A stretch of DNA of 64,000 bases, from positions 64,229,001 to 64,293,000 of the forward strand of contig OY856411.1 of assembly GCA_963693085.1 (NCBI GenBank), given 5' to 3'. Below the pieces are notes generated by a model. That model saw only the letters and a program-made list of their open reading frames with translations. It had not been told where the DNA came from and did not search any database. Source of the DNA: Alisma plantago-aquatica (lineage: Eukaryota > Streptophyta > Magnoliopsida > Alismatales > Alismataceae). Below are positions 13,134-26,185 of the stretch, piece after piece (position 1 is the stretch's first letter; each line of letters opens with the position of its first letter). The position numbers were made by a program, and so were the translations under genes.

Positions 13134-14624
13134 CCCAATAAGGGCAATTTTGTAATCCCACATTCCTTTGACGGGCTGACCCCGTGACATGGAAGCCGAT
13201 TCTCACCCATAGTTAGCTATAAATCGCAGTGCATCATCACAATTTCATTTGAGGGCATTATTGTCTTTTCGTAATCATTTTTTATTTTCCCTTAGAAATT
13301 AGATTAACTTGTAAAATTCATTATAAATCATTCCTATGTCCAAATCACACATATAGGTATGTTTTTGAAATGAGAAAAATCCAACGAATTTAATGGGATA
13401 GGTTTGGAGACCTGATTCGTAACATACTGATAGGTCATTTTTATTGTTAAGGACTTAAGGAACCAATTATTGATGTAACACATACTTATTATGTTTAGGT
13501 TGTGAAAGACCTGAACCTGAGCGTAAAGAACATTATTGAGTTTTAGGATCTGACATTAAGGTATGTACATCCTCTATTTTTTTTGGGCATTACTTGACTA
13601 AAACCTACTTCTTTTAATGAGGCATCTTTTGAACTGTTATTCCTAATGAGAACCCAATTTCTTGGACATTTATATTTCTTGATGTTGACTCATTATATCC
13701 ATGCAATTTTTGGACTATCTTGTTTATATGGGTTCTTGAACCCCCTTGCTATGATTTTCCTTTTATGAAAAATTGACTGAAATGCTAGTCTTTCCCCTCT
13801 ATTTTATGCATGCTACATGTTTGACTAGAATATCTAGAATAGTGGTACTTATGTACAACCATACTTATATAGGGCGTGCGTTTTCGCCTGGGGTGTGCGT
13901 TTCCACCCTTATTTCTTTTAGGCCATGATCCTATGGTGTTATGGCCCTGTTTTAGGTATATTTAGTCTACATTGTTATGCATGCAAATGTTTGTTCTTTT
14001 AATATGAATCTGTGGACGATTGTTATGGAAAGACACACTTTTATTATCATGCTTGTAATCTGAAATTTAATATGCCTCATTTCCTTGTTACATTCTCTTG
14101 AACTTACCTAATTGCAAATAGCTCCCTTTTCTTATGGGAACATCTCTTTTTGCACTTTTAACCCTATATAATGCCCAGAGTGTTTTATATATGTACATAC
14201 TCAGCCTTTGCTGACCTCTATATTGTTTCCTATGTTATGGGTGATGTTCCCTTCCACCCAGGTCTAGGTACATTGGAAGACAAGATGCTAAAGGATTGAA
14301 TATATGGACTTGGAATTTGAGGATAGCTTGGGATAGTTGGTTTTCCCTCTGCAATTGGCCTTATGTGTTCTTAGTTGTATACCTTTTACTTTATTTTTTA
14401 TTCCACCTTATATGGTGAGGAATAATTGTACAAAGAAAATTTTTCAACTGTGTAATAGTTTTGTTTCCACTACTTATTCATTATCATACTTTGTAATATG
14501 TACCATTTGAGAAATGAATGAAATTCCTCCTTTCCTTCTTACCTTTCTAGTATTTTTGGGATTGGATGGAATAATTCTTCAATTCAGTGAAGAGTGGATC
14601 CTCTATCGGGTCTCACTCTTTACA

Positions 14625-16557
14625 AAATGGTATCAGAGCCAAAGCAGTCGGCAACTTGACTATTTCAAGTTATCCTTGGTTTACCCTTAATTAGATAGGT
14701 GACCCTTAGAGGTTAATGATAAACCTAATTCCTATTAGTCAATACCAGTTAGGGTTTTCAACCCCTGACTAATTTGGTCACTTACACTCCTCAACTCAGC
14801 TATGTGAGAGTGATCTAGTCTTTAGTAGCCTTTAACACCCACACCCTCTTTATGGAGGTGGGATGTTAGCCTAAGAGCTATGAAGTGCAGATTAACTTAA
14901 ATAATCATAGATAGGCATATTCTAGTCCTCACCTTAAATCCCTTTACCTTTGCTGCTCTCTAGCATGCCTTGCATACACCTACTATGGGGTTGTTGAGAA
15001 CACATGAACTATAAAGATAAATTCCGATGTATATCTTAAGAATTTAGATGATTCCCTTGTTACTAAGTATGGTATGAATGAGCTTAGTTATTTTTAGGCA
15101 TGCATTGCCTTCAATATGAAGAATATCAACATTGGTATGTCCCAAGACCACTTTTCTAAGAATTGTATACCATGTTTGTTTAGATTTTATGCCTCGTACA
15201 TGAGTTTTAGTGGGTGGAAGCTATTAAGTTTTGTATAATATTCTTAGGAGTTTGCCTCACTCACCTCCATGGCGCAATTAGATTACTCAGTGAATGATGT
15301 TATCAGTAAATTTACTATATAGTTCATCTTGTCTTGTGAGGGGACTATGGTTGTAAATTGTCAAGTGTAGAAGGAACGCATATACCTTACTATAATCATT
15401 GGATGATCATATGACTCCCTTAGATCTTGCGATGAGGCTGTGTCTTTTCTACTTAAGAGTGACATGGGGAATGGAGGATGTCTTACCTTGTTATGGTTTA
15501 ATGAATTTGACCATGCGTAATAGGAAACCCTTCTCCCTCCCATGTTAAAAACATAGTTGAGGTGTAATCCAATTCCCTATGTGGTGTTTGAAGGATTAGA
15601 CCGTTTAAGTAAAAGGATGTGATGCAAAAATAATAGTATGTGGTGGTTGAATTAGTTCTCTGGTTGATTTTGGCGCCAATTTTGGATTTTCACCGCAAAG
15701 TTTTTCATCGTCAAACTTATTTTCATTATTAATTCATATGTATAAAAGAAAAGTTTTCATATTTTATCAATGGTTTTTGGAACCAAGTCACCACCACAAG
15801 AAAGTTGAATAGTAGAGAATCTCTTTAGTGAAGTACCCTTAGTTGGTATGTTCAACCCTAATACCCTAGGCCTAAGATTGACATAGTTAGTTTCAAATAT
15901 ATATATATATATATATATATCAGACCTAGTGGATCCACCCTTTTTTTCCTCTCTAGGCTATGCCCTAAGTTATAGTTTAAGCCTTGTAAGGGGTGGAGTT
16001 CCCATACGACCTAGTTAATAGGAATAATCGAGATTAATAAAAACTATAATAAGTAAAACTTGGATAACTCCTAGTAATAATATCAAACATATGTAGAGGC
16101 TACCAAATTGAGGATTCCAGACGAGCCTTGCTAATCATACCATCATAAAAAAATAATTGCCTCAACTATTAATATAGATTTTAAGATTTTATCTTGAGTT
16201 ATCCTTAACGGATGTATTTAGTCAGATGTAGGTGAAAGTAAAATTTCACTTCAAAGATCAAATTAATATTCTATACCCCAAACCGCTAATAATTAAGTGG
16301 TAAGGATGACTATATAGTATAGGCTAGGGTGAACATTCTCAATATGGTGCAATTTCTAAGCTTTTCCCATGTGACCGTTTTAGATAATAAGATGTTAATG
16401 ATGACGATAATGATTATGATGATGATAATGAGGATGATGATGATGATGGTGAGTTGATGATGATGATGATGATGTTGAGGATGATGTTGATGATGATGAT
16501 GATGATAACAAGGAAAATGATTGATGATGATGATGATGTTAAGGATGATGTTGATGT

Positions 16558-16621
<64 letters not shown>

Positions 16622-16963
16622 AACAAGGAAAATGATGTGGACCATGATTAAAGAATGGAAAAACTACGATAACATTGCAGGTAGCTCTGATGGATACAAA
16701 TTGGTTAACATAATCCTAGGTCTTGTTGTAACTTTTCTAGACCCACATCAAGGATAAGCAGATTTATGGATTCATGATACATGGAGGCATATGGCTTCAT
16801 CTTGTGAGTAGACCATAAGTGTGATGTGAATAGTATGATATGACTACCTACATTAAGTATACTAGAAATTTATAGCTTGGTTAAAAGTATAACTTATCAT
16901 ACCATACCATACCATAAGTGGATGGATTTTGGGGACAAAAATCCTCTTTAAGGGGTGGAGTGT
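14625..16963 (+). mobile_element. Internal region 1 of the tandem LARD
   Basis: A 2339-bp region with the primer site TGGTATCAGAGCC at 14628-14640, a non-coding leader, an (AT)n run (15897-15920), a GAT-rich block (16395-16622), a short CATAC tandem (16898-16915) and a polypurine tract (16950-16960). Just before the tract is a GGGGACAAAAATCC stretch, similar to the end of pol in the chromovirus at 61126. No gag, protease, reverse transcriptase or integrase motif was found in any frame. Confidence 0.85.
16395..16622. repeat. GAT trinucleotide-rich block, copy 1
   Basis: Compound GAT/GTT repeats ending in about 60 bp of pure (GAT)n. Both strands give long low-complexity frames (poly-Met/Asp or poly-Ile/Ser), which are artefacts. 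Confidence 0.95.
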
Positions 16964-19900
16964 TGTAACATACTCGATTCCAGACATATAGGCTAATCCT
17001 TCGTTCTTCTAGACCCCTATTTGATTATGTGGATATCCAATCTCTCTTTCTCCATTTTTCAATTGTCTACCTTTGAATATCTAATTTTCACTGTGTTAGT
17101 ATAAAAAACCATATTTCGACCTTCAAACCTTAGATTGATTAATTTAGGGATCCATGGAGTTGAACTCACATGATTTTTGCTAGTTTAATATTTCAATTAG
17201 GAAACTTATAAGCAATAATGATTATCTAGATTACTCTATCCTAGATTGGTGTATTAGGATAGACTTGGGTAACATATAAGACTAGAATCGAATCTAGGTG
17301 GAAGATTTGACCACCGTTGAGCATTAGATCTAATTCATTTCATTAAGTGAATGAATTATGTACTATGGTTAAATAATAGCTAAAGTAACCTCAAAACCCA
17401 AATCTTAGCCCATAATCAAGTTCCTCATAGCTTAATTAGTCAACCTTCAAAATTTGGGGTCATTTGGACATCAAATGCACCCTTAGTTGGACCCTAATAG
17501 ATTTTATATGATTTAACCTATGGTTTGGTCGATTTAATTAATGTCATTTTGTCACGGCCTGGAATTTGGTCCAGGGTCAGGTTTTTGTCTCGTGGCCGGC
17601 CCGGTTTGGGTAGCCGGGTTACCGGGTAGGGGGACTTAGTCATCCCCAACCTCCGCTCATCTCGCGGTTTGCAGGTGGTACAATTTAGGGACTTTTTCCT
17701 AGTCTCCCTCTCGCGTTCAGTTGACTGATTCTTCGCGTTCCCTTTGCCAATGGATTCCGCACTTCCCCGCGAACCCAACGACCTATTACTTAGCACCTAT
17801 GGTGCCCTAAGGCAAAAACCCCTATTTCTACCCAACAACAGCCGTCACTGCTCTCGTTCCTCACCATTGCTTCCCCACCTAAAAGCCACTAAACCCTGTA
17901 GATCATTCCAGTTTTGATCTACGTCATCCACTCATTTGTACTCTCCTGTCAATTGCTTGCATGGTCGTTGTTGAGCTGTGGACGGCGTTGGTCTTCTTCT
18001 CCGGCAATAACGCCGAGCAACGACAGTGCTCATCCTTTCAGTTCAATCCACAGTGAGGTAACCATCTACGGACCCCCTCTTTCATTCAGTGTAATCAGTT
18101 TGCCCCGAATCGCTCTATGTGTCTGGGTCGACGAACTCGCCGTTGTCCCCTATTTTTGGGCCGCTGCTAGTGAGAGTTTCATGGACCCCTGTCCTCATTT
18201 TGGGCTATGGGACTCACCGTGAGCTCGTCTCAGATGGAATGAGTTTTCTTGGGGCCGCGCGAGGGTCTCTAAGACCACCTACTGTCCGACCTCCACCTCG
18301 CCTGCTTCTGCCGAGTTGCGGCCGTTCATCCCAGACCTCATGAATTTTCCAATTCTTCGGCCTTAGGATCCATCGTCGTCATCTCCGTGAGGCATCAACT
18401 TGAAACACACAGCAGCATATGCTATTTCCCTCCTTCCCGTGGCCAGGTTGTTCTATTTCACCTCTTTGACGCCTCCACCGAGTCTTGACAGTGGTGACCC
18501 CCAGTTCTCTGCTAGGGGCCGTTGGTTTTGCAGTGACTAGCTGAAGATAGCAGGCTGGTTCCCAGCTGTGAATGCACTAGGGTCGAACACCCTACCCCTA
18601 ATGATCCAAGAGCCTCGAGCTCCATTGCTACGTCATGGCGCGAGAGACTGGGAAGTCAATCGCTGGGGTAAAAACCCAGTCTCGGCCATGGGTTCACATC
18701 ATTTTTGTCACGCCCAGTAAGGGCAATTATGTAATCTCGCATTCCTTTGACGGGTTTACCCCATGACATGGAAGCTAATTCTCGCCCATAGTTTGTTATA
18801 AATCGCACTGCATCATCACGATTTCATTCGAGGGCATTATTGTCTTTTCACAAATCATTTTTTAATTTTCCCTTAGAAATTAGATTAACTTGTAAAATTC
18901 AATATAAATCATTCCTATGTCCAAATCACACATATTGGTATGTTTTTGAAATGAGAAAAATCCAACAGATTTAATTAGATAGGTTTGGAGGCTTGATTCG
19001 AAACCTATTGATAGGTCATTTTTATTGTTAAGGACTTAAGGAACCAATTATTGATGTAACACATACTTATTATGTTTAGGTTGTGAAAGACCTGAACCTG
19101 AGCGTAAAGAACATTATTGAGTTTTAGGATCTGACATTAAGGTATGTTCATCCTCTATTTTTTTTGGGCATTACTTGACTAAAACCTACTTCTTTTAATG
19201 AGGCATCTTTTGAACTGTTATTCCTAATGAGAACCCAATTTCTTGGACATTTATATTTCTTGATGTTGACTCATTATATCCATGCAATTTTTGGACTATC
19301 TTGTTTATATGGGTTCTTGAACCCCCTTGCTATGATTTTCCTTTTATGAAAAATTGACTGAAATGCTAGTCTTTCCCCTCTATTTTATGCATGCTACATG
19401 TTTGACTAGAATATCTAGAATAGTGGTACTTATGTACAACCATACTTATATAGGGCGTGCGTTTTCACCTGGGGTGTGCGTTTCCACCCTTATTTCTTTT
19501 AGGCCATGATCCTATGGTGTTATGGCCCTGTTTTAGGTATATTTAGTCTACATTGTTATGCATGCAAATGTTTGTTCTTTTAATATGAATCTGTGGACGA
19601 TTGTTATGGAAAGACACACTTTTATTATCATGCTTGTAATCTGAAATTTAATATGCCTCATTTCCTTGTTACATTCTCTTGAACTTACCTAATTGCAAAT
19701 AGCTTCCTTTTCTTATGGGAACATCTCTTTTTGCACTTTTAACCCTATATAATGCCCAGAGTGTTTTATATATGTACATACTCAGCCTTTGCTGACCTCT
19801 ATATTGTTTCCTATGTTATGGGTGATGTTCCCTTCCACCCAGGTCTAGGTACATTGGAAGACAAGATGCTAAAGGATTGAATATATGGACTTGGAATTTG

Positions 19901-20205
19901 AGGATAGCTTGGGATAGTTGGTTTTCCCTCTACAATTGGCCTTATGTGTTCTTAGTTGTATACCTTTTACTTTATTTTTTATTCCACCTTATATGGTGAG
20001 GAATAATTGTACAAAGAAAATTTTTCAACTGTGTAATAGTTTTGTTTCCACTACTTATTCATTATCATACTTTGTAATATGTACCATTTGAGAAATGAAT
20101 GAAATTCCTCCTTTCCTTCTTACCTTTCTAGTATTTTTGGGATTGGATGGAATAATTCTTCAATTCAGTGAAGAGTGGATCCTCTATCGGGTCTCACTCT
20201 TTACA
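16964..20205 (+). repeat. LTR B of the tandem LARD, chimeric middle LTR
   Basis: A 3242-bp LTR. From its start to about 19005 its diagnostic bases follow LTR C. From 19048 onward they follow LTR A. It serves both as the 3' LTR of internal region 1 (polypurine tract at 16950-16960) and as the 5' LTR of internal region 2 (primer site at 20209-20221). Confidence 0.88.
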
Positions 20206-21474
20206 AAATGGTATCAGAGCCAAAGCAGTCGGCAACTTGACTATTTCAAGTTATCCTTGGTTTACCCTTAATTAGATAGGTGACCCTTAGAGGTTAATGA
20301 TAAACCTAATTCCTATTAGTCAATACCAGTTAGGGTTTTCAACCCCTGACTAATTTGGTCACTTACACTCCTCAACTCAGCTATGTGAGAGTGATCTAGT
20401 CTTTAGTAGCCTTTAACACCCACACCCTCTTTATGGAGGTGGGATGTTAGCCTAAGAGCTATGAAGTGCAGATTAACTTAAATAATCATAGATAGGCATA
20501 TTCTAGTCCTCACCTTAAATCCATTTACCTTTGCTGCTCTCTAGCATGCCTTGCATACACCTACTATGGGGTTGTTGAGAACACATGAACTATAAAGATA
20601 AATTCCGATGTATATCTTAAGAATTTAGATGATTCCCTTGTTACTAAGTATGGTATGAATGAGCTTAGTTATTTTTAGGCATGCATTGCCTTCAATATGA
20701 AGAATATCAACATTGGTATGTCCCAAGACCACTTTTCTAAGAATTGTATACCATGTTTGTTTAGATTTTATGCCTCGTACATGAGTTTTAGTGGGTGGAA
20801 GCTATTAAGTTTTGTATAATATTCTTAGGAGTTTGCCTCACTCACCTCCATGGCGCAATTAGATTACTCAGTGAATGATGTTATCAGTAAATTTACTATA
20901 TAGTTCATCTTGTCTTGTGAGGGGACTATGGTTGTAAATTGTCAAGTGTAGAAGGAACACATATACCTTACTATAATCATTGGATGATCATATGACTCCC
21001 TTAGATCTTGCGATGAGGCTGTGTCTTTTCTACTTAAGAGTGACATGGGGAATGGAGGATGTCTTACCTTGTTATGGTTTGATGAATTTGACCATGCGTA
21101 ATAGGAAACCCTTCTCCCTCCCATGTTAAAAACATAGTTGAGGTGTAATCCAATTCCCTATGTGGTGTTTGAAGGATTAGACCGTTTAAGTAAAAGGATG
21201 TGATGCAAAAATAATAGTATGTGGTGGTTGAATTAGTTCTCTGGTTGATTTTGGCGCCAATTTTGGATTTTCACCGCAAAGTTTTTCATCGTCAAACTTA
21301 TTTTCATTATTAATTCATATGTATAAAAGAAAAGTTTTCATATTTTATCAATGGTTTTTGGAACCAAGTCACCACCACAAGAAAGTTGAATAGTAGAGAA
21401 TCTCTTTAGTGAAGTACCCTTAGTTGGTATGTTCAACCCTAATACCCTAGGCCTAAGATTGACATAGTTAGTTT

Positions 21475-21477
<3 letters not shown>

Positions 21478-21521
<44 letters not shown>
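21478..21521. repeat. (AT)n microsatellite in internal region 2
   Basis: A 44-bp TA run. The matching site in internal region 1 (15897-15920) has 24 bp. Confidence 0.95.
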
Positions 21522-21525
<4 letters not shown>

Positions 21526-21971
21526 CCTAGTGGATCCACCCTTTTTTTCCTCTCTAGGCTATGCCCTAAGTTATAGTTTAAGCCTTTTAAGGGGTGGAGT
21601 TCCCATACGACCTAGTTAATAGGAATAATCGAGATTAATAACAACTATAATAAGTAAAACTTGGATAACTCCTAGTAATAATATCAAACATATGTAGAGG
21701 CTACCAAATTGAGGATTCCAGACGAGCCTTGCTAATCATACCATCATAAAAAAATAATTACCTCAACTATTAATATAGATTTTAAGATTTTATCTTGAGT
21801 TATCCTTAACGGATGTATTTAGTCAGATGTAGGTGAAAGTAAAATTTCACTTCAAAGATCAAATTAATATTCTATACCCCAAACCGCTAATAATTAAGTG
21901 GTAAGGATGACTATATAGTATAGGCTAGGGTGAACATTCTCAATATGGTGCAATTTCTGAGCTTTTCCCAT

Positions 21972-22158
21972 GTGACCGTTTTAGATAATAAGATGTTAAT
22001 GATGACGATAATGATTATGATGATGATAATGAGGATGATGATGATGATGGTGAGTTGATGATGATGATGATGATGTTGAGGATGATGTTGATGATGATGA
22101 TGATGATAACAAGGAAAATGATTGATGATGATGATGATGTTGAGGATGATGTTGATGT

Positions 22159-22198
<40 letters not shown>

Positions 22199-22199
22199 A
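21972..22199. repeat. GAT trinucleotide-rich block, copy 2
   Basis: The counterpart of 16395-16622, with the terminal pure run contracted. Confidence 0.95.
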
Positions 22200-22540
22200 A
22201 CAAGGAAAATGATGTGGACCATGATTAAAGAATGGAAAAACTACGATAACATTGCAGGTAGCTCTGATGGATACAAATTGGTTAACATAATCCTAGGTCT
22301 TGTTGTAACTTTTCTAGACCCACATCTAGGATAAGCAGATTTATGGATTCATGATACATGGAGGCATATGGCTTCATCTTGTGAGTAGACCATAAGTGTG
22401 ATGTGAATAGTATGATATGACTACCTACATTAAGTATACTAGAAATTTATAGCTTGGTTAAAAGTATAACTTATCATACCATACCATACCATAAGTGGAT
22501 GGATTTCGGGGACAAAAATCCTCTTTAAGGGGTGGAGTGT

Positions 22541-25500
22541 TGTAACATACTCGATTCCAGACATATAGGCTAATCCTTCGTTCTTCTAGACCCCTATTTG
22601 ATTATGTGGATATCCAATCTCTCTTTCTCCATTTTTCAATTGTCTACCTTTGAATATCTAATTTTCACTGTGTTAGTATAAAAAACCATATTTCGATCTT
22701 CAAACCTTAGATTGATTAATTTAGGGATCCATGGAGTTGAACTCACATGATTTTTGCTAGTTTAATATTTCAATTAGGAAACTTATAAGCAATAATGATT
22801 ATCTAGATTACTCTATCCTAGATTGGTGTATTAGGATAGACTTGGGTAACATATAAGACTAGAATCGAATCTAGGTGGAAGATTTGGCCACCGTTGAGCA
22901 TTAGATCTAATTCATTTCATTAAGTGAATGAATTATGTACTATGGTTAAATAATAGATAAAGTAACCTCAAAACCCAAATCTAAGCCCATAATCAAGTTC
23001 CTCATAGCTTAATTAGTCAACCTTCAAAATTTGGGGTCATTTGGACATCAAATGCACCCTTAGTTGGACCCTAATAGATTTTATATGATTTAACCTATGG
23101 TTTGGTCGATTTAATTAATGTCATTTTGTCACGGCCTGGAATTTGGTCCAGGGTCAGGTTTTTGTCTCGTGGCCGGCCCGGTTCGGGTAGCCGGGTTACC
23201 GGGTAGGGGGACTTAGTCATCCCCAACCTCCGCTCATCTCGCGGTTTGCAGGTGGTACAATTTAGGGACTTTTTCCTAGTCTCCCTCTCGCGTTCAGTTG
23301 ACTGATTCTTCGCGTTCCCTTTGCCAATGGATTCCGCACTTCCCCGCGAACCCAACGACCTATTACTTAGCACCTATGGTGCCCTAAGGCAAAAACCCCT
23401 ATTTCTACCCAACAACAGCCGTCACTGCTCTCGTTCCTCACCATTGCTTCCCCACCTAAAAGCCACTGAACCCTGTAGATCATTCCAGTTTTGATCTACG
23501 TCATCCACTCATTTGTACTCTCCTGTCAATTGCTTGCATGGTCGTTGTTGAGCTGTGGACGGCGTTTGTCTTCTTCTCCGGCAATAACGTCGAGCAACGA
23601 CATTGCTCATCCTTTCAGTTCAATCCACCGTGAGGTAACCATCTACGGACCCCCTCTTTCATTCAGTGTAATCAGTTTGCCCCGAATCGCTCTATGTGTC
23701 TGGGTCAACAAACTCGCCGTTGTCCCCTATTTTTGGGCCGCTGCTAGTGAGAGTTTCATGGACCCCTGTCCTCATTTTGGGCTATGGGACTCACCGCGAG
23801 CTCGTCTCAGATGGAATGAGTTTGCTTGGGGCCGCACGAGGGTCTCTAAGACCACCTACTGTCCGACCTCCACCTCGCCTGCTTCTGCCGAGTTGCGGCT
23901 GTTCATCCCAGACCTCATGAGTTTTCCAATTCTTCGGCCTTAGGATCCATCGTCGTCATCTCCGCGAGGCATCAACTTGAAACACACAGCAGCATACGCT
24001 ATTTCCCTCCTTCCCGCGGCCAGGTTGTGCTATTTCACCTCTTTGACGCCTCCACCGAGTCTTGACAGTGGTGACCCCCAGTTCTCTGCTAGGGGCCGTT
24101 GGTTTTGCAGTGACTAGCTGAAGATAGCAGGCTGGTTCCCAGCCGTGAATGCACCAGGGTCGAACACCCTACCCCTAATGATCCAAGAGCCTCGAGCTCC
24201 ATTGCTACATCATGGCGCGAGAGACTGGGAAGTCAATCGCTGGGGTAAAACCCAGTCTCGGCCATGGGTTCACATCATTTTTGTCACGCCCAGTAAGGGC
24301 AATTATGTAATCTCGCATTCCTTTGACGGGTTTACCCCATGACATGGAAGCTGATTCTCGCCCATAGTTTGTTATAAATCGCACTGCATCATCACGATTT
24401 CATTCAAGGGCATTATTGTCTTTTCACAAATCATTTTTTAATTTTCCCTTAGAAATTAGATTAACTTGTAAAATTCAATATAAATCATTCCTATGTCCAA
24501 ATCACACATATTGGTATGTTTTTGAAATGAGAAAAATCCAACAAATTTAATTAGATAGGTTTGGAGGCTTGATTCGAAACCTACTGATAGGTCATTTTTA
24601 TTGTTAAGGACTTAAGGAACCAAATATTGATGTAGCACATACTTATTATGTTTAGGTTTTGAAAGACCTGAACCTGAGCCTAAAGAACATTATTGAGTTT
24701 TAGGATCTGACATTAAGGTATGTACATCCTCTATTTTATTTTGGGCATTATTTGACTAAAACCTACTTCTTTTAATGAGGCATCTTTTGAACTGTTATTC
24801 CTAATGAGAACCCAATTTCTTGGACATTTATATTTCTTGATGTTGACTCGTTATATCCATGCAATTTCTAGACTATCTTGTTTATATGGGTTCTTGAACC
24901 CCCTTGCTATGATTTTCCTTATATGAAAAATTGACTGAAATGCTAGTCTTGCCCCTCTATTTTATGCATGCTACATGTTTGACTAGAATATCTAGAATAG
25001 TGGTACTTATGTACAACCATACTTATATAGGGCGTGCATTTCTGCCCGGGGTGTGCGTTTCCACCCTTATTTCTTTTAGTCCATGATCCTATGGTGTTAT
25101 GGCCCTATTTTAGGTATATTCAGTCTACATTGTTATGCATGCAAATGTTTGTTGTTTTAATATGAATCTGTGGATGATTGTTATGGCAAGACACACCTTT
25201 ATTATCATGCTTGTAATCTAAAATTTAATATGCCTCATTTCCTTGTTACATGTCTCTTGAACTTACCTAATTGCAAATAGCTCCCTTTTCTTGTGGGAAC
25301 ATCATTTTTTACACTTTTAACCCTATATAATGCCCAGAGTGTTTTATATATGTACATACTCAGCCTTTGCTGACATCTATATTATTTCCTATGTTCTGGG
25401 TGATGTTCCCTTCCACCCAGGTCTAGGTACATTGGAAGACAAGATGCTAAAGGACTGAATATATGGACTTGGACTTTGAGGATAGCTTGGGATAGTTGGG

Positions 25501-25783
25501 TTGCCCTCTGCAATCGGCCTTATGTTTTCTTAGGGGTATACCTTTTACTTTATTTTTTGTTCCACCTTATATGGTGAGGAATAATTGTACAAAGAAAATT
25601 TTGCAACTGTGTAATAGTTTTGTTTCCACTGCCTATTCATTATCATGCTCTGTATTATGTACCATTTAAGAAATGAATGAAATTTCTCCCTTCCTTCTTA
25701 CCTTTTTGATATTTTTGGGATTGGATGGAATAATTCTTCAATTCAGCAAAGAGTGCATCCGCTATCGTGTCTCACTCTTTACA
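22541..25783 (+). repeat. LTR C of the tandem LARD
   Basis: A 3243-bp LTR. Its left two thirds are nearly identical to LTR B. Its right part (after about 24624) carries many private differences from A and B. It ends CTCACTCTTTACA and is followed by the target copy CTCCT. Confidence 0.9.
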
Positions 25784-25788
25784 CTCCT

Positions 25789-25969
25789 ATAGATATGAAT
25801 TTCTTTTATCATCACAACCAAGGCTGGATATCTATCGTCGGTTTATGCAGCCCCAAATAACCGATGTCTGAGACCTATGACTGTAGTGTCGCCCATTTAG
25901 ATGTCGGTAGAAATCCTACGTTATAGCTTCATTTTAACTAACGCCTGAGGTGGTATCTTTACTACTAAG
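25789..25969 (+). mobile_element. CACTA element, left copy, 3' terminal part
   Basis: The remainder of the first CACTA element after the LARD insertion. It contains subterminal motifs (ATCGTCGGTTTATG, CTGTAGTGTCGCCC, GATGTCGGT). From about 25881 to 25969 it is an imperfect inverted copy of 26186-26272. Its presumed terminus, ATCTTTACTACTAAG, is degenerate against the CTATACTAGT-type end of the neighbour, so the exact last base is uncertain. Confidence 0.6.
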
Positions 25970-26182
25970 CCCGACTCCCTTAACCTTTCCCTCAAACATT
26001 TTCTACATTTGTCATCTAACTCTAGCACCGACTGTGAAATTTGGTAAAGATCAACTTCACTGGATTTTGGGTTTAGTTCTGTGTCAAGTTTGGGTCTATC
26101 AAATTTCAATTTAGTTTCACACTAATCATTGTAATAGAATAGAGTTTAGTCATCTTTAGGTGGGTTTTCCCCTTATCAGGCC
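25970..26182. other. Spacer between tail-to-tail CACTA elements
   Basis: About 213 bp of unannotated sequence between the two inverted CACTA 3' ends. I see no coding region or repeat in it. Confidence 0.5.
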
Positions 26183-26185
26183 TTT

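Larger units (their letters stand above)
3905..14624 (+). repeat. LTR A of the tandem LARD (interrupted)
   Basis: This is the first LTR, 3247 bp once the nested element and one target copy (5666-13138) are removed. The part 3905-5665 is visibly diverged from LTRs B and C (about a dozen differences in the first 225 bp). The part after 13460 is nearly identical to LTR B. A TATAAATC candidate TATA box occurs at about 13219. Confidence 0.9.
20206..22540 (+). mobile_element. Internal region 2 of the tandem LARD
   Basis: A 2335-bp region, near-identical to internal region 1. The main differences are microsatellite lengths: the (AT)n run is 44 bp here (21478-21521) against 24 bp, and the terminal pure (GAT)n is shorter (22157-22198). 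The primer site is at 20209-20221 and the polypurine tract at 22527-22537. No coding capacity is visible. Confidence 0.85.
3905..25783 (+). mobile_element. Tandem LARD-like LTR retroelement: three LTRs, two internal regions
   Basis: Three copies of one LTR (TGTAACATACTCG...CTCACTCTTTACA) start at 3905, 16964 and 22541 and end at 14624, 20205 and 25783. Each of the first two is followed by a TGGTATCAGAGCC primer site, and each of the last two is preceded by an AAGGGGTGGAG polypurine tract. The whole block is flanked by CTCCT (3900-3904 and 25784-25788), so it entered as one insertion and became tandem afterwards. The internal regions encode no recognisable gag or pol, which makes it a large non-autonomous (LARD-like) element. 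LTR A is further enlarged by a nested insertion. Confidence 0.9.

Noticed and set aside
16310..16757. Long open frames of poly-Ile, poly-Ser, poly-Met and poly-Asp (also 21911-22334)
   Set aside because: They are translations of the GAT microsatellite in different frames and on both strands.
23491..23943. 150-residue open frame in LTR C, also shorter versions at 4855-5309 and 17914-18343
   Set aside because: The frame is not kept open across the three LTR copies, has no recognisable domain and lies in the GC-rich LTR block.
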